Below are positions 1-8,542 of a DNA stretch of 64,000 nucleotides, in pieces. Source of the stretch: Rathayibacter caricis DSM 15933 (GTDB taxonomy: Bacteria > Actinomycetota > Actinomycetes > Actinomycetales > Microbacteriaceae); assembly GCF_003044275.1 (NCBI RefSeq), contig NZ_PZPL01000001.1, forward strand, positions 3,100,001-3,164,000, given 5' to 3'. The translations under genes were made by a program, and so were the position numbers. The notes beneath the pieces were generated by a model. The model was given only the letters and a program-made list of their open reading frames with translations, did no database searches and was not told where the DNA came from. Within the stretch, counting starts at the first letter, position 1, and the number at the start of each line of letters is the position of its first letter.

Positions 1-43
1 CTCCGTGACGGTCATCCGCTCAGGCAGCAGCAGAAGGAGCACC

Positions 44-1759
44 GTGAGCTTCACGTCGCCGATCCAACTCCCCGGACTCGCCCTCGATCCCCAGTGGTAC
101 CGCCGTGCGGTGTTCTACGAGGTCATGATCCGGTCGTACTACGACTCGAACGGGGACGGCGCCGGGGACATCAACGGACTGGCCTCCAAGCTCGACTACC
201 TGCAGTGGCTCGGCATCGACGCGCTCTGGCTGCCGCCCTTCTACATGTCGCCGCTGCGCGACGGCGGCTACGACGTCTCGGACTTCAAGGCGATCCTCCC
301 CGAGTTCGGCACGATGGAGGACTTCCGCGACCTGGTCCGCAAGGCGCACGAGCGCAACATGCGCATCGTCATGGACTTCCCGCTCAACCACACGAGCGAC
401 CAGCACGAGTGGTTCCAGCAGTCGCGGTCGGACCCCGAGGGCCCGTACGGCGACTTCTACGTCTGGAACGACACCGACGACCGCTACCCCGACATCCGCA
501 TCATCTTCGTCGACACCGAGGACTCGAACTGGGCGTTCGACTCCGAGCGCCGGCAGTTCTACTTCCACCGCTTCTTCTCGCACCAGCCTGACCTCAACTT
601 CGAGAACCCGGCCGTCCGCGAGGCGATCCACGACGTGGTGAAGTTCTGGCTCGACCTCGGCGTCGACGGCATCCGGCTGGACGCGATCCCCTACCTCTAC
701 GAGTCCGACGAGGGCAACGGCGAGGGCGAGCCGCCCACCCACGACTTCATCAAGAACCTCCGCCAGATGGTCGACCGGGACTACCCGGGCCGCATCCTGA
801 TCGCGGAGGCGAACCAGTGGCCGCGCGAGGTCGCCGCGTTCTTCGGCACCGAGGAGGAGCCGGAGTGCCACATGGCCTTCGACTTCCCGGTCATGCCGCG
901 CATCTTCTACTCCCTTCGCGCGCAGACGGCGAACGAGCTGAAGAAGGTCCTCTCCGAGACCTTCGACATCCCCACCGGAGCCGCGTGGGGCGTGTTCCTG
1001 CGCAACCACGACGAGCTCACGCTCGAGATGGTCTCGGAGGAGTACCGCCAGGCGATGTACGGCTGGTACGCCTACGACCCGCGGATGCGCTCCAACATCG
1101 GCATCCGGCGTCGCCTCGCACCGCTGCTCGACAACTCCCGCGCCGAGCTCGAGCTGATCAACGCCCTCCTCTTCTCGCTCGCGGGCAGCCCGTTCCTCTA
1201 CTACGGCGACGAGATCGGGATGGGCGACAACATCTGGCTCAACGACCGCGACGCCTCCCGCACGCCGATGCAGTGGACACCCGACCGCAACGCCGGCTTC
1301 TCGGCCGCCGACCCCGGCAAGCTCGTGCAGCCCATCGTGCAGTCGCTCGTCTACCACTACAACCAGGTGAATGTGGAGGCTCAGCTCGCGCAGTCCCGCT
1401 CGCTCCTGCACTGGATGCGGAACGTGCTGCACGTGCGCCGCGGCCACCCGGCCTTCGGCCTCGGCTCGATGCGGGTGCTCGAGACGGACCACGAGTCGGT
1501 GCTCGCCTTCGTGCGCGACTACGCCGGGTCCGGCTCCGCCATGGGCGACCAGCCCGAGGAGGTGCTGTGCGTCTTCAGCTTCAACCACAACCCGGTGTCG
1601 GTGACCATCACCGACCCCGAGAACCCCGGCTCCGCGCTGAGCGACCTGTTCGGCGGCGGACGCTTCCCCGGCTTCTCGGCGGACGGCACCCTCACGATGA
1701 CCCTCGGCACGCAGGGCTTCTTCTGGCTGCACGTCGCGAAAGCGGACCACGACCGATGA
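44..1759 (+). CDS. treS: trehalose synthase (maltose alpha-D-glucosyltransferase), GH13
   Basis: Interconverts maltose and trehalose in the cytoplasm and links trehalose to the actinobacterial maltose-1-phosphate/glycogen pathway. The 571-aa protein has the GH13 catalytic barrel almost from its start. Catalytic residues are visible: the nucleophile Asp in RLDAIPY (residue 213), the acid/base Glu in AEANQWP (255) and the second Asp in RNHDELT (323). YYGDEIGMGD and the C-terminal beta domain are typical of TreS, and the length matches family members of about 570-600 aa. I chose the GTG at 44 because AGGAG lies 5 nt upstream. An in-frame GTG at position 5 would overlap a TGA at 6-8 that may end an upstream gene, so coupled initiation there is the alternative. 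No maltokinase follows. Partners glgE, glgB or mak would have to lie to the left of the window. Confidence 0.93.
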   Translation: MSFTSPIQLPGLALDPQWYRRAVFYEVMIRSYYDSNGDGAGDINGLASKLDYLQWLGIDALWLPPFYMSPLRDGGYDVSDFKAILPEFGTMEDFRDLVRKAHERNMRIVMDFPLNHTSDQHEWFQQSRSDPEGPYGDFYVWNDTDDRYPDIRIIFVDTEDSNWAFDSERRQFYFHRFFSHQPDLNFENPAVREAIHDVVKFWLDLGVDGIRLDAIPYLYESDEGNGEGEPPTHDFIKNLRQMVDRDYPGRILIAEANQWPREVAAFFGTEEEPECHMAFDFPVMPRIFYSLRAQTANELKKVLSETFDIPTGAAWGVFLRNHDELTLEMVSEEYRQAMYGWYAYDPRMRSNIGIRRRLAPLLDNSRAELELINALLFSLAGSPFLYYGDEIGMGDNIWLNDRDASRTPMQWTPDRNAGFSAADPGKLVQPIVQSLVYHYNQVNVEAQLAQSRSLLHWMRNVLHVRRGHPAFGLGSMRVLETDHESVLAFVRDYAGSGSAMGDQPEEVLCVFSFNHNPVSVTITDPENPGSALSDLFGGGRFPGFSADGTLTMTLGTQGFFWLHVAKADHDR

Positions 1760-1779
1760 ACCACTCGTGAGCACGCCGC

Positions 1780-1807
1780 GGGGCCTCCGACCGATGTCGG
1801 AGGCCCC
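1780..1807 (+). terminator. intrinsic terminator after treS
   Basis: A perfect 11-bp stem (1780-1790 with 1797-1807) with a 6-nt loop is followed by GTTT. It sits directly after treS and just before the -10 of the next gene. Confidence 0.8.
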
Positions 1808-1810
1808 GTT

Positions 1811-1816
1811 TAGGCT
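1811..1816 (+). promoter_or_regulatory. -10 box of leaderless exonuclease gene
   Basis: TAGGCT is followed by exactly 6 nt and then the GTG start at 1823. There is no Shine-Dalgarno, so the transcript probably begins at the start codon. Confidence 0.6.
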
Positions 1817-1822
1817 GTCCGC

Positions 1823-2626
1823 GTGAGCATCACCGCAACGACCGAGCCGACCCTGTTCGACGACGGCGCGTTCGAGGCCCTCCCGTCCGACGAGGCTCGC
1901 GCCGCTCCGGTACCCGCCGAGCTCGCGCCCGCCGAGGGCGCGCCCTGGTTCGACCTCCTCGCCGTCTTCGATCTCGAGACCACGGGCATCGACGTCCGCA
2001 CGAGCCGCATCGTGACCGCGCACGTCGGAGTGATCGGAGCCGACGGAGAGGCGATCGAGGGCACCACGTGGCTCGCCGATCCGGGAGTCGAGATCCCCGC
2101 GGGGGCCAGCGCCGTGCACGGCATCAGCACCGAGCACGCGCGCGAGCACGGCCGCCCGGCGGGCGAGGTCGTCGCCGAGGTGTCCGAGGCGCTCCGCTCC
2201 CTGCTCGCCCGCGGCATCCCGGTCGTCGTCTACAACGCCCCCTACGATCTCTCGCTGCTCGCCCACGAGGCGCGACGCTGGGGTGTGCCGGTCCTGATCG
2301 ATCCGAGCCCGGTCGTCGATCCCCTCGTCATCGACAAGGCCGTCGACCGCTACCGCAAGGGCAAGCGCACCCTCACCCTCGCCGCCGAGCACTACGGAGT
2401 GAGCCTCACCGACGCCCACGACGCCGGAGCCGACGCCGTCGCGGCGGGCAGGGTCGCCCAGGCGCTCGGCCGCGCCTTCGCCGACGAGCTCGGAGTGGGC
2501 GCCGACGCCCTGCACGCGCTGCAGATCGACTGGTGCCGCGACCAGGCCGAGTCGTTCCAGGAGTACATGCGCCGCGTCCGCGACGAGGCCTTCGTCGCCG
2601 ACGGCGCCTGGCCCGTGCGCCACTGA
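1823..2626 (+). CDS. DEDDh 3'-5' exonuclease (DnaQ-like)
   Basis: Predicted single-strand 3'-5' exonuclease of the DnaQ/RNase T fold. After a roughly 45-residue low-complexity N-terminus, Exo I is DLETTG (Asp50, Glu52). Exo II is around YNAPYDLSLL, and Exo III is DAHDAGADA with the catalytic His and Asp of the DEDDh class. At 267 aa it is a stand-alone exonuclease with no polymerase or BRCT domain. It could be a proofreading-type subunit or a general nucleolytic exonuclease; the sequence does not decide which. The GTG start is chosen from the leaderless promoter spacing. It converges with the next gene, with stops only 6 bp apart. Confidence 0.85.
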   Translation: MSITATTEPTLFDDGAFEALPSDEARAAPVPAELAPAEGAPWFDLLAVFDLETTGIDVRTSRIVTAHVGVIGADGEAIEGTTWLADPGVEIPAGASAVHGISTEHAREHGRPAGEVVAEVSEALRSLLARGIPVVVYNAPYDLSLLAHEARRWGVPVLIDPSPVVDPLVIDKAVDRYRKGKRTLTLAAEHYGVSLTDAHDAGADAVAAGRVAQALGRAFADELGVGADALHALQIDWCRDQAESFQEYMRRVRDEAFVADGAWPVRH

Positions 2627-2632
2627 CGCCGC

Positions 2633-3205
2633 CTAAGTGAGCGTCCGACCCTCCCGGAGCAGGCCCACGTACTCGCGGATCCGGCGCTCGCGCGACTCCG
2701 GCCGCTTCAACTGCTGCAGGCGGAAGAGGAACGCGAAGCGCTTCTGCCCGCCCACGGTCGCGAAGAACGCCGCCGCCTCCGGGTCGGCCTCCAGGGCCGC
2801 CAGCAGGTCCGGAGGCACCTCCGCGCCCTTCTGCCGGTACGCCGCGTCCCAGCGGCCGTCCGCCTTGGCGCGCTCGATCTCCGCGAGTCCGGCGGGGCGC
2901 ATCCGGCCCTCTTCGATCAACCGGGCGACGTGCTCGCGGTTCACCTGCGACCACGGACTGGCCCGGCGACGCGGGGTGAAGGCCTGCAGCGTGAACTGCT
3001 CGTCGAACGCGCCGGCCTGCCCGTCGATCCAGCCGTGGCAGAGCGCCACGTCGAGGGCCTCGGCGTAGGTCAGACCGGGATCGACCGCCGCCTTCTTGCG
3101 CAGCTTCAGACGCACCCCGCCGGGATCCGGGGAGTCCGACAGGTACGCCTCCCACTCCTCCGCGGTGACGACGGGGAGGATCGGCTTGTCGGCGAAGGAC
3201 ACCAT
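2633..3205 (-). CDS. YdeI/OmpD-associated family protein
   Basis: A 190-aa soluble protein of the YdeI/OmdA family, often annotated as bacteriocin-protection-like, whose biochemical role is unknown. Family hallmarks seen here are the N-terminal VTAEEWEAYL segment, ALCHGWIDGQ in the middle, the TPRRRASPWSQVNREHV block, and the C-terminal QKRFAFLFRL followed by a basic helix typical of the family. There are no membrane segments or signal peptide. The ATG at 3205 has no Shine-Dalgarno but has TAGCGT 6 nt upstream, which suggests leaderless expression. It is monocistronic between convergent neighbours. Confidence 0.75.
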   Translation of the reverse strand: MVSFADKPILPVVTAEEWEAYLSDSPDPGGVRLKLRKKAAVDPGLTYAEALDVALCHGWIDGQAGAFDEQFTLQAFTPRRRASPWSQVNREHVARLIEEGRMRPAGLAEIERAKADGRWDAAYRQKGAEVPPDLLAALEADPEAAAFFATVGGQKRFAFLFRLQQLKRPESRERRIREYVGLLREGRTLT

Positions 3206-3211
3206 GCCCGG

Positions 3212-3217
3212 ACGCTA
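3212..3217 (-). promoter_or_regulatory. -10 box of leaderless YdeI-family gene
   Basis: On the - strand TAGCGT is separated by 6 nt from the ATG at 3205, the same geometry as at other leaderless genes here. Confidence 0.5.
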
Positions 3218-3243
3218 CCGCACCGGCATCGCCCGGGACACGA

Positions 3244-3279
3244 CGAAGGGCCCCCGACCGCGAGGTCGAGGGCCCTTCG
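3244..3279 (-). terminator. terminator of rpmE2
   Basis: A 10-bp perfect stem (3244-3253 with 3270-3279) is extended by a further 5 pairs (3255-3259 with 3264-3268) around a short loop. It lies 8 bp beyond the rpmE2 stop and reads in the - direction. Confidence 0.75.
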
Positions 3280-3287
3280 AGGAGTGG

Positions 3288-3536
3288 CTACTTGCCGAAG
3301 TTCTTGTAGCGGCTGTTGAACTTCTCGACGCGGCCGGCCGAGTCCATGATGCGCTGCTTGCCCGTGTAGAACGGGTGCGAGGCCGACGAGATCTCGACGT
3401 CGATGACCGGGTAGGTGACGCCGTCGAGCTCGATGGTCTTGCTGCTCTTCGCCGTCGAACGGGTGAGGAAGGTCTCACCGGAGGCGAGGTCGCGGAAGAC
3501 GATCGGCGCGTACTCGGGGTGGATGTCGGTCTTCAT
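3288..3536 (-). CDS. rpmE2: 50S ribosomal protein L31, type B (zinc-independent)
   Basis: Component of the large ribosomal subunit, 82 aa, starting MKTDIHPEY and carrying the family core [13 protein letters not shown] and the ending [11 protein letters not shown]. It contains no cysteine at all. It is therefore the zinc-independent (C-minus) type B form, which in many bacteria replaces the zinc-binding L31 under zinc limitation, often under Zur control. I looked for a Zur-type palindrome in 3537-3695 and found none. It has its own terminator and is not obviously co-transcribed with the upstream ATPase gene. Confidence 0.95.
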   Translation of the reverse strand: MKTDIHPEYAPIVFRDLASGETFLTRSTAKSSKTIELDGVTYPVIDVEISSASHPFYTGKQRIMDSAGRVEKFNSRYKNFGK

Positions 3537-3695
3537 GGCGTGTCCTGTCGTTGGTGGTCCTGAACCGCACCTGTCGTCGACGGGAACGGGTGGAAGGGTG
3601 GTGGGCGCAACGCGAACGGGCCCGAACCAGATACCGAGAATAGCAGATCGTGCGGCCGTCGAGGAGGGGATCCGCGGCGCGGCGGACCCGGTCGA

Positions 3696-4481
3696 TCAGC
3701 GGCGGGCGCGAGCCGAGTACCGGCCGTCCTCGCGGGTGAGGGCGATGTCGAGTCCGAACGTCTCGGAGAGCGTCTGCTCGGTCAGGGCCTCGGCCAGCGG
3801 CCCGGCGGCGACGGCCTTCCCGTCGCGCAGCAGGAGCGCGTGGGTGAAGCCGTCGGGGATCTCCTCGACGTGGTGGGTGACCATCACGATCGCGGGCGAC
3901 GCCGGGTCCTTCGCGAAACCGCTGAGGAGCGCGACGAGCTCCTCGCGGGCGCCGAGGTCGAGGCTCGCGGCCGGCTCGTCGAGCAGGAGGAGCTCGGGGT
4001 CGGTCATGATCGCACGCGCGATCTGCACCCGCTTCTGCTCGCCGTCCGAGAGCGTGCCGAACGTGCGGTCCGCGAGGTGGTCGAGCTTCCACTCGGCGAG
4101 CACGCGGCGGGCGCGGCGCTCGTCGACGGCGTCGTACGACTCGTTCCAGCGACCGGTCACCGAGTAGGCGGCGGTCATCACGACGTCCAGGACCGATTCG
4201 TCCACCGGCAGGCGGCGGGCCATCGCGGTCGAGGCGTAGCCGATGCGCGGGCGCAGCTCGAAGACGTCGACTCGGCCGAGGGTCTCGTCGAGGATCCCGG
4301 CGGTGCCGGTCGAGGGGTAGTTCTGCGCCGCGGCGATCTGCAGGATCGAGGTCTTGCCCGCGCCGTTGGGTCCGAGGACGACCCAGCGGTCCTCCTCGGC
4401 GACGGCCCACTCGATGTGATCGAGGATCCGCTTGCCGTTCCGGACGAAGGAGACATCGGAGAACGAGACGACGCTGGGCAT
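3696..4481 (-). CDS. ABC transporter ATP-binding protein, no permease nearby
   Basis: A 261-aa single ABC ATPase domain. Walker A is GPNGAGKT (37-44). The signature is LSDGEQKRV, with Asp in place of the second Gly of LSGGQ. Walker B is LLLLDEPAAS and the switch His lies in VMVTHH. No membrane component is encoded next to it, so its partner is elsewhere or it acts as an orphan ATPase, as in ModF/YlmA-like proteins. Two nearby ATGs are possible, at 4490 and 4481. AGGA lies 8 nt before 4481, so that start was chosen. It lies 32 bp downstream of glgA and may be read from the same transcript. Confidence 0.85.
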   Translation of the reverse strand: MPSVVSFSDVSFVRNGKRILDHIEWAVAEEDRWVVLGPNGAGKTSILQIAAAQNYPSTGTAGILDETLGRVDVFELRPRIGYASTAMARRLPVDESVLDVVMTAAYSVTGRWNESYDAVDERRARRVLAEWKLDHLADRTFGTLSDGEQKRVQIARAIMTDPELLLLDEPAASLDLGAREELVALLSGFAKDPASPAIVMVTHHVEEIPDGFTHALLLRDGKAVAAGPLAEALTEQTLSETFGLDIALTREDGRYSARARR

Positions 4482-4513
4482 GCGTCCCATCCTAAAGGGC
4501 GAGGGCGGAGGGA

Positions 4514-5695
4514 TCAGACGAGCGAGTCGTAGATCGCCCGGGTGTCCCGCGCGATCTGCGTCCAGCTGAAATCGCTCTGCGCCCGCTCGCGGCCCGCCGC
4601 TCCCATGCGCTTGGCCGCCTCGGGATCCGCGACCACCTCGGCGAGAGCCGCCGCGAGGTCCGCGACGTAGCGGTCGGGGTCGACCGGGGTGCCGGTGCCG
4701 TCGGTGACCTGCTCGATCGGGACCAGGCGGCCCGTCACTCCGTCCACGACGACCTCGGGGATGCCGCCGGTGGCCGTGCCGACGACCGCGGCCCCGCACG
4801 CCATGGCCTCGAGGTTCACGATGCCGAGCGGCTCGTAGATCGACGGGCAGACGAACGTCGTCGCCGCGGTCAGCACCGCGGAGAGCTCGTGACGAGGGAG
4901 GTGGCGGTCGATCCAGACGACGCCGGTCCGCTCCTCCTGCAGCCCGCGCACCAGCGCGGTGACCTCCGCCATGATCTCGGGGGTGTCGGGAGCGCCCGCG
5001 CACAGCACGAGCTGCACCTCGGGAGGGAGCGTCGCCGCCGCGCGCAGGAGGTACGGGAGCCCCTTCTGCCGCGTGATGCGGCCGACGAAGACCACCGACG
5101 GGCGGGAGGGGTCGATGCCGAGGCTCTCGAGGACCGCCTCGTCCTCGACGGGGTGCCACGCGTCGAGATCGATGCCGTTGTAGACCACGTGCACCTTCGC
5201 CGGGTCCAGCGCCGGGTAGGAGCGGAGGATGTCGGCGCGCATGCCGCCGGAGACCGCGATCACGGCGTCCGCGGTCTCGTACGCCTCGCGCTCGATCCAG
5301 CTCGAGACGCGGTAGCCGCCGCCGAGCTGCTCGGCCTTCCAGGGGCGCAGCGGCTCGAGGCTGTGCGCCGAGACCACGTGCGGGACGCCGTGGAGCAGCT
5401 GGGCGAGACGGCCCGCCGCGTTCGCGTACCAGGTGTGCGAGTGCACGAGGTCGGCTCCCGCCGCGTCCTGCGCGATCTGCAGGTCGACGCCGAGGGTCTG
5501 GAGTGCTCCATTGGCCTGGGCGAGTTCGGCGGGGACCGGGTACGCGAACGCTCCCGGCTCGTCCCGGGGAGCTCCGAAGCAGCGGACCACGACCTCGATG
5601 TCGTGGCGCAGCGCCTTGGTGAGCTCGGCGACATGGACGCCGGCTCCTCCGTACACCTCGGGCGGGTATTCCTTGGTCAGCAGATCGACTCGCAC
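4514..5695 (-). CDS. glgA: GT4-family glycogen synthase / maltose-1-phosphate synthase
   Basis: A 393-aa GT-B glycosyltransferase of the actinobacterial GlgA (GlgM) type. It uses ADP-glucose either to extend alpha-1,4-glucan or to make maltose-1-phosphate for GlgE. The N-terminal KEYPPEVYGGAGVH motif binds the nucleotide sugar. The C-terminal half has FVGRITRQKG and PSIYEPLGIVNLEAMACG, containing the EX7E motif. It is much shorter than enterobacterial GlgA (about 477 aa), which fits the GT4 group. It is divergent from glgC, which supplies its ADP-glucose. The GTG start is preceded by TACGGT at 7 nt, and no Shine-Dalgarno is seen. Confidence 0.92.
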   Translation of the reverse strand: MRVDLLTKEYPPEVYGGAGVHVAELTKALRHDIEVVVRCFGAPRDEPGAFAYPVPAELAQANGALQTLGVDLQIAQDAAGADLVHSHTWYANAAGRLAQLLHGVPHVVSAHSLEPLRPWKAEQLGGGYRVSSWIEREAYETADAVIAVSGGMRADILRSYPALDPAKVHVVYNGIDLDAWHPVEDEAVLESLGIDPSRPSVVFVGRITRQKGLPYLLRAAATLPPEVQLVLCAGAPDTPEIMAEVTALVRGLQEERTGVVWIDRHLPRHELSAVLTAATTFVCPSIYEPLGIVNLEAMACGAAVVGTATGGIPEVVVDGVTGRLVPIEQVTDGTGTPVDPDRYVADLAAALAEVVADPEAAKRMGAAGRERAQSDFSWTQIARDTRAIYDSLV

Positions 5696-5702
5696 ACCCC
5701 GA

Positions 5703-5766
5703 ACCGTAGTACAGCCGATTCCCCGGCGACAGCAGGGGTCTTCGGCGGGGCCCCACCCCCTACTGT
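5703..5766. promoter_or_regulatory. divergent leaderless promoters of glgA and glgC
   Basis: The 77-bp spacer carries TACGGT at 5703-5708 on the - strand, 7 nt before the glgA GTG. It also carries TACTGT at 5761-5766 on the + strand, 6 nt before the glgC ATG. Both transcripts are predicted to be leaderless and to share the intervening 50 bp. Confidence 0.5.
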
Positions 5767-5772
5767 TGAGCC

Positions 5773-7032
5773 ATGCAGTCAAAGAAGATCTTCGGCATCG
5801 TCCTCGCCGGCGGCGAGGGCAAGCGGCTCATGCCCCTCACGGCCGATCGCGCCAAGCCCGCGGTCCCGTTCGGCGGCCAGTACCGCCTGATCGACTTCGC
5901 GCTGTCGAACCTGATCAACTCGGGGCTCACGCAGATCGTCGTGCTGACGCAGTACAAGTCGCACTCGCTCGACCGCCACGTCTCGCAGACCTGGCGCCTC
6001 TCGGGTCTGCTCAACTCCTACGTCGCCTCCGTGCCCGCGCAGCAGCGTCTGGGCAAGCGCTGGTTCAGCGGCTCCGCCGACGCGATCCTGCAGAGCCTCA
6101 ACCTGATCCGCGACGAGAAGCCCGACATCGTCGTCGTGGTCGGCGCCGATCACGTGTACCGCATGGACTTCTCGCAGATGATCGACGCCCACATCAAGTC
6201 GGGTGCGAAGGCCACGGTCGCGGCGATCCGCCAGCCGATCGAGCTGGCCGACCAGTTCGGAGTCATCCAGCTCGCGGGCGACGAGGCGGGCGACGGCGTC
6301 GTCCCCACCAAGATCGCCGAGTTCCTCGAGAAGCCCAAGGACGCGGTCGGCCTGGCCGACTCGCCCCACGAGGTGCTCGCCTCGATGGGCAACTACGTCT
6401 TCGACGCCGACGCGCTGATCGACGCGGTCATCCGCGACGGAGAACTGTCGACCTCCGACCACGACATGGGCGGCGACATCATCCCCGACTTCGTCGCGCG
6501 CGGCGAGGCGGGCGTGTACGACCTCAAGCTCAACGAGGTCCCCGGATCGACCGATCGCGACCGCTACTACTGGCGCGACGTCGGCACCATCGACTCCTTC
6601 TTCGAGGCGCACCAGGACCTCATCTCGGCGCTGCCCGTCTTCAACCTCTACAACCAGCAGTGGCCGATCTTCTCGTCGCAGCTCAACTCGCCCCCCGCGA
6701 AGATCGTGCGGGACGGCAAGGGCAACATGGGCTCGACCGTCGACTCGGTCGTCTCGCTCGGCACCGTCATCTCGGGCGCGCACATCGAGCGCAGCGTCGT
6801 GGGACCGTGGACCGTCATCGAGTCGAACGCGACCGTGACCGACTCGGTGGTCTTCGACAAGGTCCGCATCGGCCCGGACGCGCTGGTCGTCCGCGCTATC
6901 CTCGACAAGGACGTCGTCGTCGAGCCCGGCGCGCGGGTCGGCGTGGATCACGATCACGACCGCGAGCGCGGGTTCACCGTCACCGACTCGGGGATCACCG
7001 TGGTCGGCAAGGGCGTCGTCGTCCGCCCGTAG
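5773..7032 (+). CDS. glgC: glucose-1-phosphate adenylyltransferase
   Basis: Makes ADP-glucose from ATP and glucose-1-phosphate, the committed step of bacterial glycogen synthesis. The 419-aa protein has the pyrophosphorylase motif [20 protein letters not shown] near residues 12-31 and the substrate-binding FLEKP. The C-terminal left-handed beta-helix region is visible from about residue 300 as repeating short hydrophobic hexads with paired valines. The length is standard for actinobacterial GlgC. It is divergent from glgA, so both enzymes of the route can be controlled from one spacer. Confidence 0.96.
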   Translation: MQSKKIFGIVLAGGEGKRLMPLTADRAKPAVPFGGQYRLIDFALSNLINSGLTQIVVLTQYKSHSLDRHVSQTWRLSGLLNSYVASVPAQQRLGKRWFSGSADAILQSLNLIRDEKPDIVVVVGADHVYRMDFSQMIDAHIKSGAKATVAAIRQPIELADQFGVIQLAGDEAGDGVVPTKIAEFLEKPKDAVGLADSPHEVLASMGNYVFDADALIDAVIRDGELSTSDHDMGGDIIPDFVARGEAGVYDLKLNEVPGSTDRDRYYWRDVGTIDSFFEAHQDLISALPVFNLYNQQWPIFSSQLNSPPAKIVRDGKGNMGSTVDSVVSLGTVISGAHIERSVVGPWTVIESNATVTDSVVFDKVRIGPDALVVRAILDKDVVVEPGARVGVDHDHDRERGFTVTDSGITVVGKGVVVRP

Positions 7033-7108
7033 CACCCCAACGGGCCGAGAGCACTGCGCTTCCGCGCGTCCGGCGTCACCGGCGTGCGGCCCGACCGATC
7101 GGACCGTC

Positions 7109-7768
<660 letters not shown>

Positions 7769-7774
7769 CCCCGG

Positions 7775-8542
7775 TCAGTCCCCCGAGAGCGCGACCAACC
7801 CTGCGCAGGCGAGGGCGAGCGTCCAGCTGACGAGGGAGCCGACGAGGAAGTACTCGGCCTTCGTCCCGCTGTCGCCGTCGCGCGAGATCTCGGGGAAGCG
7901 CACGATCCCCTTCGCCGCGAACACCGCTCCCGCGAGGCCGACCGCGCCGGTCAGGGTGAGCCCCGCGACCAGCACGCGCTCCAGCGGGCCGATCGCGCGT
8001 CCGCCGCGCAGGTCCGGCAGCGGCGCGGTCTCCGCGGGCGGGCGGAGGAATCGAGCGCGCAGCGACGGGGAACGGCGGGGCTCCGGATGCGGCGCGAGCT
8101 CCCGGTGCAGGGCCGCGCGGACGATCACGTTGCCGGTCTCCAGCAGGAGCAGTCCTGCTCCGACGGCGAGGAGCATCTGCTCCAGCGGCCAGCCCGAGGC
8201 GGTGCCGTCGAGTCGCGACCACCCGTCCACCAGGGGTCCCTCGGATGCGGCGCCCGCCCGGTCGACCAGGGTGAGCACGAGGACCGCGGCCGCCAGACCG
8301 ACGACGGCGCGCAGTCCTCCCGGCGGTCGGCGTCCCGCTTCCGTCGTCGTGACCGGGAGCCAGAGTGCCGAGAGGATCACGACGACGACGACTCCGATGA
8401 CCGGTGCGCCGAGCCCCACGGCGGTGGCGACTGCGACGACGACGTCGAGGACGAGGATCGCGATCGCCGCCGACCGGAGGCCCAGGTGGGTGCGCAGCAC
8501 GTCGGCGGCGCCGACGAGGCCGAGCAGCAGTGCGGTCAGCAC
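7775..8542 (-). CDS. integral membrane protein coupled to SatD-family gene
   Basis: I do not recognise a named family. The 255-aa product is strongly hydrophobic, with about five to seven predicted membrane helices. Four lie in the first half, including a valine-rich segment near residue 50. A cytoplasmic-looking loop rich in Pro and Arg lies around residues 150-190, followed by two more helices at the C-terminus. The GTG start at 8542 overlaps the stop of the SatD-family gene (8536-8538). The two are therefore translationally coupled and probably work together. A partner or effector role for the membrane protein is inference. DUF3307, a common SatD neighbour, is not recognisable here. Confidence 0.65.
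   Translation of the reverse strand: MLTALLLGLVGAADVLRTHLGLRSAAIAILVLDVVVAVATAVGLGAPVIGVVVVVILSALWLPVTTTEAGRRPPGGLRAVVGLAAAVLVLTLVDRAGAASEGPLVDGWSRLDGTASGWPLEQMLLAVGAGLLLLETGNVIVRAALHRELAPHPEPRRSPSLRARFLRPPAETAPLPDLRGGRAIGPLERVLVAGLTLTGAVGLAGAVFAAKGIVRFPEISRDGDSGTKAEYFLVGSLVSWTLALACAGLVALSGD

Noticed and set aside
5..43. Alternative upstream GTG start of treS
   Set aside because: No ribosome site can be seen, and the GTG at 44 has AGGAG at proper spacing. Coupled initiation from a lost upstream gene remains possible.
20..2623. Very long antisense open frame on the - strand opposite treS and the exonuclease
   Set aside because: Typical high-GC shadow of a real gene: Val/Arg/Gly/Ala-rich with no family motif. 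A similar 1034-codon frame opposite tkt/tal (21018-24122) was rejected for the same reason.
3537..3695. Zur operator before rpmE2
   Set aside because: No TGATAATCATTATCA-like palindrome; only a small AT-richer patch near 3635-3650.
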